Shown here: positions 26,151 to 35,918 of the stretch, one piece after another
Position numbering within the stretch: position 1 is the stretch's first letter
Layout of the letters: every line of letters begins with the position of its first letter
DNA from: an uncultured Alphaproteobacteria bacterium
Lineage (GTDB): Bacteria; Pseudomonadota; Alphaproteobacteria; Caulobacterales; Caulobacteraceae
Length of the DNA stretch: 64,000 bases
Assembly (NCBI GenBank): GCA_937920085.1
Contig: CALETE010000080.1
Span: forward strand, 62,001-126,000
Direction of reading: 5' to 3'
The notes under the pieces: generated by a model
What the model was told of the DNA's origin: nothing
The model's input: only the letters and a program-made list of their open reading frames with translations
Database searches by the model: none
Program-made: the position numbers and the translations under genes

Positions 26151-27416
26151 ATGATGCCCTTGCGTCGCCTGCGCTGGTGGATCATCGCGCTTGTTTGCCT
26201 GGGCACCATGCTCAACTACCTGGCGCGAAATTCCTTGGGTGTGCTGGCCCCCACCCTGACCAAGGAATTGGCATTCACAACTCAGCAGTATTCCTACGTG
26301 GTGGCGGCCTTTCAGATGGCCTACACGGTAATGCAGCCGATCTGTGGGGCGATCATCGACTCCCTAGGCCTCAAGATTGCCTTCGCCCTTTTTGCGGTGG
26401 CATGGTCGCTGTCGAACATGGCCCATGGCCTTGCTGGGGGCTGGCTGTCTCTGGCCTTTTTCCGCGGCCTCTTAGGGCTTAGCGAAGCTGCCGCCATCCC
26501 CGCAGGTATAAAGGCGGTGACTGAGTGGTTTCCCGCCAAGGATCGCTCCGTCGCCGTCGGGTATTTCAACGCCGGCACCTCGCTTGGCGCACTGATTGCC
26601 CCTCCTGTGGTGATCTGGCTATCCCTTACCTATGGCTGGCGCGCAGCCTTTGTGGTGACCGGCGGCCTTGGGCTGATCTGGGCGGCGGCATGGTTCATTT
26701 TTTATGATAGCCCCTCGCGCCACAGGGCACTGAGCAGCGAGCAAAGGGCCCTGGCCCCCTTGCCGCCTAATGCTGAGGCAGAGCCACCCATCCCAATTCC
26801 CGCCTTGTTGCGTCAGCGCAATTTCTGGGCCCTGGCGATTGCGCGCTTCCTGTCCGAACCCGCCTGGCAGACTTTTAGCTTTTGGATCCCGCTCTACCTC
26901 GCCCGGGAGCGGGGTATGGATCTAAAGGCCATAGCGGCCTTTGCCTGGCTGCCGTTTTTGGCCTCCGATGCCGGCGGAATTTTAGGCGGCTATCTTTCAC
27001 CCTTCCTGATGTCACGTTTCAAGATGGGGCTCCTCACCTCCCGCGCCAGTGGCGTAGCCTTAGGTGGCTTGCTGATGATCGGCCCAGGCTGTGTCGGCCT
27101 TGCCGCAGGCCCCTATATGGCGATCGGCCTGTTCTGTATTGGCGGTTTTGCCCATCAGATGCTGTCAGTGATGATCAACACCTTGACCACCGACGTCTTC
27201 CCTCAAGCCGCTGTTGCGCGAGCTAATGGCCTTGTGGGCATGGTCGGTTGGACAGGAGGATTGAGCTTCACGCTGTTGGTTGGGGCCCTGGTAGACACAG
27301 TCGGCTTTTCGCCGCTTTTTGCCCTGCTGGCGGTCTTCGACATTGCCGCAGCTATCTTCCTCTTTGTGCTGATGCGCCCGGTCCGTGCTGACGCTCGACG
27401 CGCTGCCCTTTCATGA
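26151..27416 (+). CDS. MFS transporter, ACS family (hexuronate/galactonate type)
   Basis: 421-residue 12-helix transporter. 'LNYLARNSLGVLAPTLTKEL' in helix 1 and 'GLSEAAAIPAGIKAVTEWFPAKDRSVAVGYFNAGTS' are characteristic of the anion:cation symporter branch that includes ExuT. Two adjacent ATGs (26151, 26154) can start it; the frame is open further left into manD, but that part has no membrane character. Its place between manD and a glycosidase supports uptake of a uronate or aldonate. It overlaps the next gene by 4 bases. Confidence 0.88.
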   Translation: MMPLRRLRWWIIALVCLGTMLNYLARNSLGVLAPTLTKELAFTTQQYSYVVAAFQMAYTVMQPICGAIIDSLGLKIAFALFAVAWSLSNMAHGLAGGWLSLAFFRGLLGLSEAAAIPAGIKAVTEWFPAKDRSVAVGYFNAGTSLGALIAPPVVIWLSLTYGWRAAFVVTGGLGLIWAAAWFIFYDSPSRHRALSSEQRALAPLPPNAEAEPPIPIPALLRQRNFWALAIARFLSEPAWQTFSFWIPLYLARERGMDLKAIAAFAWLPFLASDAGGILGGYLSPFLMSRFKMGLLTSRASGVALGGLLMIGPGCVGLAAGPYMAIGLFCIGGFAHQMLSVMINTLTTDVFPQAAVARANGLVGMVGWTGGLSFTLLVGALVDTVGFSPLFALLAVFDIAAAIFLFVLMRPVRADARRAALS

Positions 27417-29821
27417 CTGCGTCCATCGCCAATTTGCCCCAATTCCGCTGTTTGGGGCGTGAAGGCGCGCGGGTGACCCTGGTCTCTGAAGCTGGCTATA
27501 GGGTTGAGGTCATCGTTCTGGAGAAGGACATTGTCCATGTCCTACACCATCCCAGAGAGGGCTCAGCCCTTTCAAAGACCTGGGCCATCGCCCCTGGTGC
27601 TGAGGACGTTCCCGACCAAGGCCGGGATCGAAAATCCCTGGAGGGCTTTGCTTGCCCTGACTTCCAACTCGAGGACGCAAACCCCGCCCATGTGGTGATC
27701 ACCACGAAATGTCTTCGTCTTACCGTTCAACTGAAAGGCCTCTTCTTTAGCTGGGAGATGGCCGACGGCGCAGGCGGATGGACCAGGATTGCCCAGGACC
27801 GACCCACACAGGCCTATAACCTAGGTTGGTGGGGAGACGGGGTGCGCCACTATCTGACCCGTGACCCAGACGAACGCTATTTCGGCCTGGGCGAGAAGGC
27901 TGGCCCAATGGATAGGACCAATCGCCGCTTTCGCATGGGAAATGTGGACGCCTTGGGTTACGACGCCCGCGCCTCAGACCCGCTCTACAAACACATTCCG
28001 TTCTACATCACCCATAATCAAACAAGCGGACTGGCCTTTGGCCTCTTCTATGACACCTATGCCGATTGCAGCTTCGACTTTGGGGCGGAGCGCAGCAATT
28101 ATCACGGCCTGTTTCGTAGCTTTTCGGCGGAAACTGGGGCGCTCGATTACTATGTCATCGCAGGCCCGAAAGTGGCCGATGTCACCCGCCGCTTCACCTG
28201 GCTGACGGGCCGACCTGCGTTTTTACCCCGCTGGGCCCTCGGATATTCGGGCTCGACCATGAGCTATACTGATGCCCCGGATGCTCAAGCGCAGATGGCG
28301 AAGTTCATAGACAACTGCCGCAAGCACGACATGCTCTGTGACAGCTTCCACCTCTCCAGTGGCTACACCTCGATTGGGCCACGACGATATGTCTTCCATT
28401 GGAATCTGGAAAAATTTCCTGATCCGCCCGGCTTCGCCCGCAGCTTCCGCGAGGCGGGGATACGCCTGTGTGCGAATATCAAACCCTGCCTGCTGCACGA
28501 TCACCCCCTGTTTGACGAGGCTCTAGCCGAAGGTTTGCTGATCCTCGACCCCGACGGCGAGCCAGCCTGGTCTCAGTTCTGGGATGGAGTCGGGGCCTAT
28601 CTGGACTTCACCAATCCCGCGACCCAGACATGGTGGCGCACCCACGTAACTGCTGACCTTTTAGCCGTCGGCATTGAAGCCACGTGGAACGACAATAACG
28701 AGTTCGAAGTGACCTCGCCCTTGGCTCTCGCCCAGATGTTTGGTGCGCCTGAACCTGCCGTGGCGACCAAACCTCTGCAGACGATGTTGATGTTGCGCGC
28801 CTCTCGTCAGGCTCAGCTGGCCTATGCGCCCGAGCAGCGCCCATTCCTTGTCTCTCGGGCTGGGGCAGCAGGAATGCAGCGCTATGTGCAAACCTGGTCA
28901 GGGGATAACGCCACAGGGTGGGAGACGCTAAAGTACAATATCCGCATGGGGCTGGGCCTGGCCCTTAGCGGCGTGTCGAATTCAGGACACGATATCGGCG
29001 GGTTCTCAGGTCCGAAGCCTGATCCGGAGCTTTTCGTTCGATGGGTGGAGGCAGGGGTCTTCATGCCCCGGTTCAGCATCCACTCCTGGAATGACGATGG
29101 TAGCGCTAACGAGCCGTGGATGTACCCTGAGGTTACGGAGACGGTGCGAGACCTGATCCGGCTTCGCTATCAATTATTGCCCTACCTCTACGACTTGACC
29201 TGGCACTATCACCAAGACTTCACGCCGATCCTTCGACCGACCTTCTACGCGTTTCCCGATGACCAAGCCTGCCTGATCGACGGAGACGATTTGATGCTGG
29301 GGCCAAACCTGTTGGTCGCCTCTGTGGTCGAACCCGGGCAAACTGAGCGCATGTTCCGAACCCCGGCGGGCGAGGGCTGGCAGGATTTCTGGACAGGTCA
29401 GTCTTATGAGGGTGGCAAAACTCTTTCGCTCCCCGCGCCCTTGGGCCAGCCGCCATTACTCGTGCGGGAAGGCTCGGCGCTTCCACTAAATATTGCAGCC
29501 CAGAGCTTTGACCGCCGCGCTGATATCCGGGCTTTTGCGATCTTTGCGCCAGCGACAGGGACCTTCACCGCCAGCTCTTTCGAAGACGATGGTGAGACCG
29601 AGGCTTGGCGTTCGGGCAGCCATGGACATTGGACCCTAGCCGTCGAAGCCACCCCTGAGGCCCTGATTGTTGACGCAAAGGCCACGGGAACCCGTCCACC
29701 CGAGGGGCCGCTGGCCCTGGTAATGCGTCCAGGCGATCAAAGACAAGTCAAACTCACGCGGGGCCAGATGATTAGCGATCAAGTGGTGGACGGCTGGCGT
29801 CGCATTGATTTAGCCCTTTGA
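27413..29821 (+). CDS. Glycoside hydrolase family 31 alpha-glycosidase
   Basis: 802-residue GH31 enzyme. N-terminal beta-sandwich (about 1-245), catalytic barrel from about 250 ('FLPRWALGYSGS'). The nucleophile aspartate lies in 'EATWNDNNEFEV' (WNDxNE motif, about residue 425) and the second carboxylate near 'WSGDNATGWETL'. 'NSGHDIGGFSG' is another family mark. No signal peptide, so cytoplasmic. It could be an alpha-glucosidase or alpha-xylosidase. Location behind manD and the uronate transporter hints at an imported uronate-containing oligosaccharide; that is inference. Confidence 0.9.
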   Translation: MTASIANLPQFRCLGREGARVTLVSEAGYRVEVIVLEKDIVHVLHHPREGSALSKTWAIAPGAEDVPDQGRDRKSLEGFACPDFQLEDANPAHVVITTKCLRLTVQLKGLFFSWEMADGAGGWTRIAQDRPTQAYNLGWWGDGVRHYLTRDPDERYFGLGEKAGPMDRTNRRFRMGNVDALGYDARASDPLYKHIPFYITHNQTSGLAFGLFYDTYADCSFDFGAERSNYHGLFRSFSAETGALDYYVIAGPKVADVTRRFTWLTGRPAFLPRWALGYSGSTMSYTDAPDAQAQMAKFIDNCRKHDMLCDSFHLSSGYTSIGPRRYVFHWNLEKFPDPPGFARSFREAGIRLCANIKPCLLHDHPLFDEALAEGLLILDPDGEPAWSQFWDGVGAYLDFTNPATQTWWRTHVTADLLAVGIEATWNDNNEFEVTSPLALAQMFGAPEPAVATKPLQTMLMLRASRQAQLAYAPEQRPFLVSRAGAAGMQRYVQTWSGDNATGWETLKYNIRMGLGLALSGVSNSGHDIGGFSGPKPDPELFVRWVEAGVFMPRFSIHSWNDDGSANEPWMYPEVTETVRDLIRLRYQLLPYLYDLTWHYHQDFTPILRPTFYAFPDDQACLIDGDDLMLGPNLLVASVVEPGQTERMFRTPAGEGWQDFWTGQSYEGGKTLSLPAPLGQPPLLVREGSALPLNIAAQSFDRRADIRAFAIFAPATGTFTASSFEDDGETEAWRSGSHGHWTLAVEATPEALIVDAKATGTRPPEGPLALVMRPGDQRQVKLTRGQMISDQVVDGWRRIDLAL

Positions 29822-29833
29822 GACATGCGGCCC

Positions 29834-30122
29834 TCAGAGCCAGCAGGCTTGTTTGGCCAGATTGTACGCCAAGTCCCTAGCAACCTCTGCAGCTTCATCT
29901 TCGATCAGACGGCGCTCGACCACCAACTTGGCCAGAAAACCGCAAGCGACCCGCCTTGCCACATCATGGCGCACCGGGATCGAAAGGAAGGCGCGGGTGT
30001 CATCATTGAAACCCGCGGTTTCGGCGGTTTGCTCTCGGAACCTAAGCATGCCTTCCGGGCTACAATGGAGCCCCATGAGCGCGTGATCGCGCATAGGAGC
30101 CCAAAGCACAGGCTGCGCTAGA
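29834..30122 (-). pseudogene. uxaC (glucuronate isomerase) C-terminal remnant
   Basis: The leftward frame encodes the last about 80 residues of a uronate isomerase: 'SPEGMLRFREQTAETAG', 'FNDDTRAFLSIPVRHDVARR', and a closing 'DLAYNLAKQ'. Compared with the family as I know it, the few residues between 'TAG' and 'FNDD' are missing and the sequence before 'SPEG' is degraded. The other about 390 residues are absent; the GST gene begins right beside it. UxaC feeds the pathway that manD serves, so this is decay within a uronate cluster. The GTG at 30109 is an accident of the frame, not a real start. Confidence 0.75.
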
Positions 30123-30836
30123 TCAGTCCTTTTCAGCCTCTGCCATGTCGGCGGCAGCCTTGGCCATCATTTTGGCGAAGGTACCATTACGGATCAATTC
30201 TCGGCGTTCTTCTAGGCCACGGTGCAGTTCCACCAGGGTGCGTGCAGCGTGTTCGGTCTTCTGAATTGCCCCCCAGTAGGCAGCAACATTCGAAGCCTTC
30301 TTGATGGGATCTTCAAGGCCAGTGGCGGGAAGGACATTCTCGACCATGAAGAGGGCGGGTACCAAGGCACAGTCAGCCATGGTGAGCCGACCATAACAGG
30401 CAAAGCCATCCCTACCAATCATTCGATCTAGGGCCTTGATATTTCGCACCACTTGGCCCCCCAGAAGGTCGATGATCCCCTGGTTGCGGGTCTCAGCCCG
30501 GGACTGGGCCGAGAGCATGAACATATTATTCAGGATATATATGTCTCCCACCCGCGCGATGGTCCGGATATGGGCTGTCTCCCGCGGTGTCGTGCCCAGC
30601 ATGGAGGGTGTGGGGAATATCTCCTCCAGATACTCAGCAATCACTTCGGACTCCGGCATCATGTCCCCGTCGATATCCAGCACGGGGATGCGGCCGATGG
30701 GAAAGTCTTGGCGGAACTTCGGCGTGCCGAAATGGGCGGGTCGTTCAATGGCGATCTCTGACAGGCCCTTCGCATAGATCTGCATGCGCACCCGGGCAGA
30801 ATAGGGGCTGAGATCCCCGGAATAGAGCTTCATCAT
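30123..30836 (-). CDS. Glutathione S-transferase family protein
   Basis: 237-residue GST. Thioredoxin-like N-domain with 'SPYSARVRMQIYAKGL' (Ser/Tyr near the glutathione site) and the cis-Pro 'GRIPVLDIDGDMMPESEVIAEYLEE' region; helical C-domain with 'GRLTMADCALVPALF' (N-capping motif). GGAGG lies 8 bases before the ATG. It is divergent from the sulfatase pair. Substrate not predictable. Confidence 0.9.
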   Translation of the reverse strand: MMKLYSGDLSPYSARVRMQIYAKGLSEIAIERPAHFGTPKFRQDFPIGRIPVLDIDGDMMPESEVIAEYLEEIFPTPSMLGTTPRETAHIRTIARVGDIYILNNMFMLSAQSRAETRNQGIIDLLGGQVVRNIKALDRMIGRDGFACYGRLTMADCALVPALFMVENVLPATGLEDPIKKASNVAAYWGAIQKTEHAARTLVELHRGLEERRELIRNGTFAKMMAKAAADMAEAEKD

Positions 30837-31115
30837 GATATCGTCCTCCTCACCTGCCTTCTTATCGTCAATTGGAGCGGCGGCGTCACGATGTTTGAAT
30901 TGGCGTGGCGCGTCTAAGCTCCTGCAACCTTCTCTATGGAAATCATCTTGGGACGCCCCTGCATCGTCAGACTGGACAGGTTGAAGTCAGAATGTTGCAG
31001 CTGCCGTTCTGGCCCCAACAACAGAACAGCATTGCGCGCCGGGGCGCGGGCATGACAAACAGACCAAAGCAACGGCGTTCATAGTCGAAACAGAACCGTC
31101 GCAATGGAGGACCGC

Positions 31116-32819
31116 ATGCGGAGCTTTGAGTCTGACCCATCTGTGGTCGTTACCGGCCCAAGCGGTCAACGTGTCCATCAGCGCAGCCTGGAGCATTCCG
31201 AACGGCTGGCGCGAAAGTTTTACCATGTCGCTCCGGGCGTTTGGACCCTGGTCGGTAACGGCCTGTCGAATCAGACCTTCATCCAAGGTCCTGACGGGAT
31301 CATCGCCATCGATACTGGAGAGTGCGTCGAGGAAATGGCCGCGGCTCTGCGCGAACTGCGCACCGAGACTGACAGCCCTATCTCTGCGGTGGTCTATTCA
31401 CATTTCCACTATGTCGGAGGGACCCGGGCGGTCTTTGACGAAACTGGCAAGGCCCTGCCGATCTATGGCCACGAACGCATCGCCCTCAATCTTGCGCGGG
31501 TATCGAGCGAAATTGCGCCGGCCTATTCCCGCGGCCTTGTAAACCAGTTTGGACTCCGGCTTCCATCTGAGGGGCCAGATGCGGTGGTCAATGTCGGCCT
31601 GGGCCTGTCCTTCCGCCATCCAGACCACGCGCCCTACACGCCAGGCCATAAGCCTGTCACCATCCCCTGGCGGGGCGGCGAAACCGAGACAATTGCGGGT
31701 CTGACGGTCGAGGTGGCCCATGCGCCATCAGACGCCGACGACTCGCTTACCCTTTGGTTTCCTGAGTCTGGGGTCTGTGTGCAGAACCTGGTCTGGCCAG
31801 CGCTGTTCAACATCTTCGCCATCCGTGGCGAGGAATACCGGGACCCTCAGGTCCTGCTGAGCGGCATTGATCATATTATCGACCTGGCACCTCAGCATCT
31901 GGTGGGAGCCCATGGTCCGCCCATTTCGGGTGTCGAGGAAATCCGCACCCGCCTGATTGGCTATCGTGATGCGATCCAGCTGCTGTGGGACCAGACCGTT
32001 CGCGGTATGAACCAGGGCCTCACTGCCGACCAAATCGCCCACAAGGTCACCTTGCCACCTAGCTGCGACGACGATTATCTGACCAGTGAGTTCTACGGCG
32101 TGGCGGAGCACCATGTCCGCCAGATTGCGGCAGGGGTACGTGGCTGGTTCGACGATGACACGGCCAGGCTTTTCCCCCTGGAGCCCGTGGAACGGGCCGA
32201 TCGCATGGTGGCCGGTTTTGGTGGGCCTATGACAGTCCGCGCTCAGGCCCAAGCTGCTCAAAACAAGGGCGATCTGCGCTGGGCTCTGGAACTTGCCACA
32301 TGGCTTACCAACGGGACGGCTGCTGCAGCCGAGGATCGCCAGCTGTTGGCAAGCGTGCTGCGTGATATCGGTTACGGCAGTACGGCGGCCAATATCCGCA
32401 ACTGGTGCCTGACCCGCGCCCGTGACATCGAAGGCTCAACCTCGCTGTCGCGCCTAAGGGAGCATCGCCTGCGTGCGGCGGTCCTGGCCGCCTTGCCCCC
32501 CCGCCAATGTCTGCAACAACTGCGGGTCCTATTGGATTCAGAGCGAGCGCGCGGCATTGACCATCACTTGGCCTTCGCCTTCACCGACGCGCCGCAGGCA
32601 GGCCTACACGTCCGTAATTGGGTCTCTGTGGCCACTGACGGGATCGGGGCCACAGCAACCCTTCGCATCGCCTACGGCGAGCTAACCCGGATACTTGGCG
32701 GCGAGGGAACGCTCAACGCCGCCATTCGCGAAGGCGTAGCCACGCTTGAAGGTGACACCCAGGGCGCATTGGCAGCCCTGGCTGCCTTCGACATTCCCGG
32801 CCTGACGGCCAGCTCATGA
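31116..32819 (+). CDS. Alkylsulfatase-like MBL-fold protein with altered metal motif
   Basis: 567-residue member of the SdsA1-type alkylsulfatase family: MBL domain (about 20-270), alkylsulfatase dimerisation domain (about 275-420, 'VCVQNLVWPALFNIFAIRGEEYRDP' start) and an SCP2-like C-terminal domain. Start at 31116 because GGAGG lies 5 bases before it; an ATG at 31104 lacks one. The usual HxHxDH metal motif is replaced by 'SHFHYVGG' (H96, H98): the aspartate and third histidine are missing with a two-residue contraction, though 'AHGPP' remains. It may bind one metal or none, or act on another substrate. No signal peptide. Overlaps the sulfatase gene by 4 bases. Confidence 0.82.
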   Translation: MRSFESDPSVVVTGPSGQRVHQRSLEHSERLARKFYHVAPGVWTLVGNGLSNQTFIQGPDGIIAIDTGECVEEMAAALRELRTETDSPISAVVYSHFHYVGGTRAVFDETGKALPIYGHERIALNLARVSSEIAPAYSRGLVNQFGLRLPSEGPDAVVNVGLGLSFRHPDHAPYTPGHKPVTIPWRGGETETIAGLTVEVAHAPSDADDSLTLWFPESGVCVQNLVWPALFNIFAIRGEEYRDPQVLLSGIDHIIDLAPQHLVGAHGPPISGVEEIRTRLIGYRDAIQLLWDQTVRGMNQGLTADQIAHKVTLPPSCDDDYLTSEFYGVAEHHVRQIAAGVRGWFDDDTARLFPLEPVERADRMVAGFGGPMTVRAQAQAAQNKGDLRWALELATWLTNGTAAAAEDRQLLASVLRDIGYGSTAANIRNWCLTRARDIEGSTSLSRLREHRLRAAVLAALPPRQCLQQLRVLLDSERARGIDHHLAFAFTDAPQAGLHVRNWVSVATDGIGATATLRIAYGELTRILGGEGTLNAAIREGVATLEGDTQGALAALAAFDIPGLTASS

Positions 32820-35155
32820 GCGGCGGCGAGCTTCCGCGAACACCAGGCCCCTTCCAGGGTCATATTGAGCGGTTGATCGCAGACTCTAAGGCCTCGCCAC
32901 TTCAGGCAGATGGTGCGCCGAAAAACGCGCCGAACATTGTCCTGATCATGCTTGACGACGTCGGCTTCGGGTCCTTCGGGACATTCGGTGGGCCTGTGCC
33001 GACGCCCGGGCTCGACGCGGTCGCGGCTGCAGGTCTGCGCTATAACCAGTTCCACACGACGGCTTTGTGCTCGCCAACCCGCGCAGCCCTCCTGACCGGG
33101 CGTAATCACCACGCCGTGCACATGGGCGGTATACCAGAGGGTGCCAACAGTTTTCCCGGCTATGACAGCGTCATCCCCAAGTCCTCTGCCACTGTGGCCG
33201 AGATCCTGCGCCAGAACGGCTATGCCACGGGGTGTTTCGGCAAGTGGCACCTGACACCGACCTGGGAGCAGGGACCCGCTGGCCCGTTCGACCGGTGGCC
33301 GACCGGTATGGGTTTCGAGACGTTCTACGGCATTATCAACGCCGAAGCGTCCCAGTGGGAACCGCCGGTCTATGATCAGACGAGACCAATCTTCCCCTAT
33401 CGCGACAAGCCCGACTATCACCTGACCGAGGATCTGGTCGATCAATCCATCGCCTGGGTGGAGCGCGTTCGCGCCACCGCCCCCGACCGGCCCTTCTTTC
33501 TCTATCTGCCAACACCGGCGGTTCATACGCCCCATCATGCACCCAAGGCCTGGATCGACCGCTTCGCCGGTCAGTTTGATGGGGGCTGGGATGTCCTGCG
33601 CCAGGAGATTTTCGAGCGGCAGCTGGCCATGGGGGTCATTCCCCCGGGAACGAAGCTGACCCCGCGCCCGGCAGAAATCCCGGCCTGGGAGGACTATCCT
33701 GATCGTTACAAGCCGGTGGCGCGCCGGCTCATGGAAACCTTTGCCGGTTTCCTGGCCCATACAGATCATCACATCGCCCGCCTGCTACAGTTCATTGAGG
33801 CCAGCGGACAGGCAGATAATACCCTAGTGATCTATATCACCGGCGATAACGGTGCTTCGGCTGAAGGCACGCTGAACGGTGCCTGGGCTGCGCCCTCTTT
33901 CCAGAACGGCCTGCCGGAGGACCCAGAATGGCTCCTCGCCCATATGGACGACTTCGGCACAGCCCGCTGCGAGAACCATTTCAATGTGGGATGGGCCTGG
34001 TCCTTGGACGCCCCGTTCCAATGGATGAAACAGGTCGCCTCGCACTTCGGTGGCACGCGTAATGCCATGGCCCTGAGTTGGCCCGCGGCAATTTCGCACC
34101 AGGGCGAATTGCGGTCACAGTTTCATCATGTGATCGATATTGCCCCGACCCTCCTTGCAGCGGCTGGCATAACGCCACCTGCTCGGGTGAACGGGGTTGA
34201 CCAGCAGCCAATGGATGGCGTGCCCCTGACCTACAGCTTCGACGACGCCTCCGCCGCCAGCGCGCGTAAAACGCAGTATTTCGAAATTCTGGGCAACCGG
34301 GCCATCTACCACGATGGCTGGATGGCCTCCTGCTTTCATGGTCGGGTGCCGTGGCTCCGCTTCGCCGCCATGGCGTTCGATGGTCCACAGGAGCGTTGGG
34401 AACTCTACAACATCGCTGAGGACTTCTCTCAGGGCCATGACCTGTCGGCGCAGTTCCCGGAGAAGCTGGCGGAACTGCAAGCCCTGTTCGACGTGGAGGC
34501 CCGCCGTAATGGCGTCTATCCCATGCGCGACCCCTCCCGCCGCCGCGATCCGGGTCTCGCCGTCCCCTCAGCAGTCGGACAGGTGAGCTCTGTTACCTAT
34601 ACCAAGGCCCATGTGCGAATTCCCGAACCCGTGGTGGTGAACCTAAAGAACTGTTCCTACCACATTATTGCCCGCATCGAGGTTGGCCTGCAGGGACCGG
34701 CCCACGGAGTCATCGCCTGCCAGGGCGGCAATATGGCGGGATGGAGTCTCTATCTCGACGACCTTGGGGTGCCGCATTTCCTCTACAACTATCTTGGCCG
34801 CGATCTGACCTTCGCCTCCTCAAGCACCCCGCTGGAGCCAGGTGAACATGTGCTGGAGGTTGGCTTTGCCTATGACGGGGGTCTGGGCGCAGGCGGCGAT
34901 CTAACGCTGACCATCGATGGGGCAAGGATGGGTTCGGCACGCTTGGAGCGGACCATACCCGTGGTCTTTTCTATGAGTGGGGAGACCTTCGACGTCGGGC
35001 TGGATACAGGTGCCCCGGTCGGTCCCTATCCGCACATCTATGAGTGCACCGCGAAGATCCACTCAGTGACCCTTGAAAGGCTGAGCGACCCCTCCCCCGC
35101 TGAACGCGAAGAATTGGCCCGCCGTGAATTCAGAGCCAGTATTTCATCGCAATAG
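32816..35155 (+). CDS. Type I arylsulfatase
   Basis: 779-residue formylglycine sulfatase. 'NIVLIMLDDVGFGSFGTFGG' holds the metal aspartates; C85 in 'CSPTRAALLTGR' is the residue modified to formylglycine; 'GKWHL' near 142 and 'YITGDNG' near 340 complete the active site. A C-terminal jelly-roll region (about 600-750) is extra. No signal peptide, so it would act inside the cell on imported sulfate esters. Co-transcribed with the alkylsulfatase-like gene. No formylglycine-generating enzyme is seen nearby (the OvoA middle domain is only a relative). Confidence 0.92.
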   Translation: MSGGELPRTPGPFQGHIERLIADSKASPLQADGAPKNAPNIVLIMLDDVGFGSFGTFGGPVPTPGLDAVAAAGLRYNQFHTTALCSPTRAALLTGRNHHAVHMGGIPEGANSFPGYDSVIPKSSATVAEILRQNGYATGCFGKWHLTPTWEQGPAGPFDRWPTGMGFETFYGIINAEASQWEPPVYDQTRPIFPYRDKPDYHLTEDLVDQSIAWVERVRATAPDRPFFLYLPTPAVHTPHHAPKAWIDRFAGQFDGGWDVLRQEIFERQLAMGVIPPGTKLTPRPAEIPAWEDYPDRYKPVARRLMETFAGFLAHTDHHIARLLQFIEASGQADNTLVIYITGDNGASAEGTLNGAWAAPSFQNGLPEDPEWLLAHMDDFGTARCENHFNVGWAWSLDAPFQWMKQVASHFGGTRNAMALSWPAAISHQGELRSQFHHVIDIAPTLLAAAGITPPARVNGVDQQPMDGVPLTYSFDDASAASARKTQYFEILGNRAIYHDGWMASCFHGRVPWLRFAAMAFDGPQERWELYNIAEDFSQGHDLSAQFPEKLAELQALFDVEARRNGVYPMRDPSRRRDPGLAVPSAVGQVSSVTYTKAHVRIPEPVVVNLKNCSYHIIARIEVGLQGPAHGVIACQGGNMAGWSLYLDDLGVPHFLYNYLGRDLTFASSSTPLEPGEHVLEVGFAYDGGLGAGGDLTLTIDGARMGSARLERTIPVVFSMSGETFDVGLDTGAPVGPYPHIYECTAKIHSVTLERLSDPSPAEREELARREFRASISSQ

Positions 35156-35270
35156 GGCTGGACCACAAAGATGGACAGCGGCTTTGAGAGATTTGAGCTG
35201 ACATGATAGTCAGGGGTCATGGGTCCTACCCGCGCTTGGGTAAGACGTACTCGAGACCTTGCCTTCAATC

Positions 35271-35888
35271 ATGAAAACCCTATCTGAAATTCTCGCCCTG
35301 GCACCTGTCGTCCCTGTGCTGATCATTGAGGATGTCACCCAGGCCGTTCCCCTGGCAAGGTCGCTGGTGGCCGGCGGCCTCTACGCCCTGGAAGTCACCC
35401 TGCGCACCCCTGCCGCCCTCGCCTGTATCGAACGCATTGCCGGCGAGGTCGAGGGCTGTGAGGTGGGGGCTGGAACGGTGCTCAACCGCCATATGCTCGA
35501 CGCCGTCGAAAAGGCCGGTGCCCGGTTTGCCGTCAGCCCGGGCCTGATCGAGAGTCACAGGTTCACCGATAGCGCAGTTCCCCTCCTGCCAGGTATTGCG
35601 ACGGCTACGGAGCTCATGGCGGGCCTTGCCCTGGGCTATGATCATTTCAAACTTTTCCCGGCCAATATTGTCGGCGGAACAGGGGCCCTGAAGGCCTTTG
35701 CCAGCCCCTTTGCCCAAGCGAAATTCTGTCCAACTGGCGGGATCACCCTGGCCAATGCGCCGGATTATCTAGCCCAGCCCAATGTGGTCTGTGTCGGCGG
35801 CAGCTGGGTCGCGCCAAGCGATGCAGTCAAGGATGGGGACTGGAGACGTATCGAGGACCTGGCCCGAGAAGCGTCACGATTGGCCTGA
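35271..35888 (+). CDS. eda: KDPG/KHG aldolase Eda
   Basis: 205-residue class I aldolase splitting 2-keto-3-deoxy-6-phosphogluconate into pyruvate and glyceraldehyde 3-phosphate. Catalytic glutamate in 'ALEVTLRTPAAL', Schiff-base lysine in 'YDHFKLFPA', phosphate-binding 'TGGI'. The ATG at 35271 gives the family start. It faces kdgK, 30 bases apart, and together they complete the route from ManD's product. Confidence 0.93.
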   Translation: MKTLSEILALAPVVPVLIIEDVTQAVPLARSLVAGGLYALEVTLRTPAALACIERIAGEVEGCEVGAGTVLNRHMLDAVEKAGARFAVSPGLIESHRFTDSAVPLLPGIATATELMAGLALGYDHFKLFPANIVGGTGALKAFASPFAQAKFCPTGGITLANAPDYLAQPNVVCVGGSWVAPSDAVKDGDWRRIEDLAREASRLA

Positions 35889-35918
35889 ATCGGATTTGGC
35901 CCCCCGCCAAGGATCGGA

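Noticed and set aside
29825..30121. Rightward frame over the uxaC remnant
   Set aside because: The opposite strand encodes recognisable uronate isomerase sequence; the rightward frame has none.
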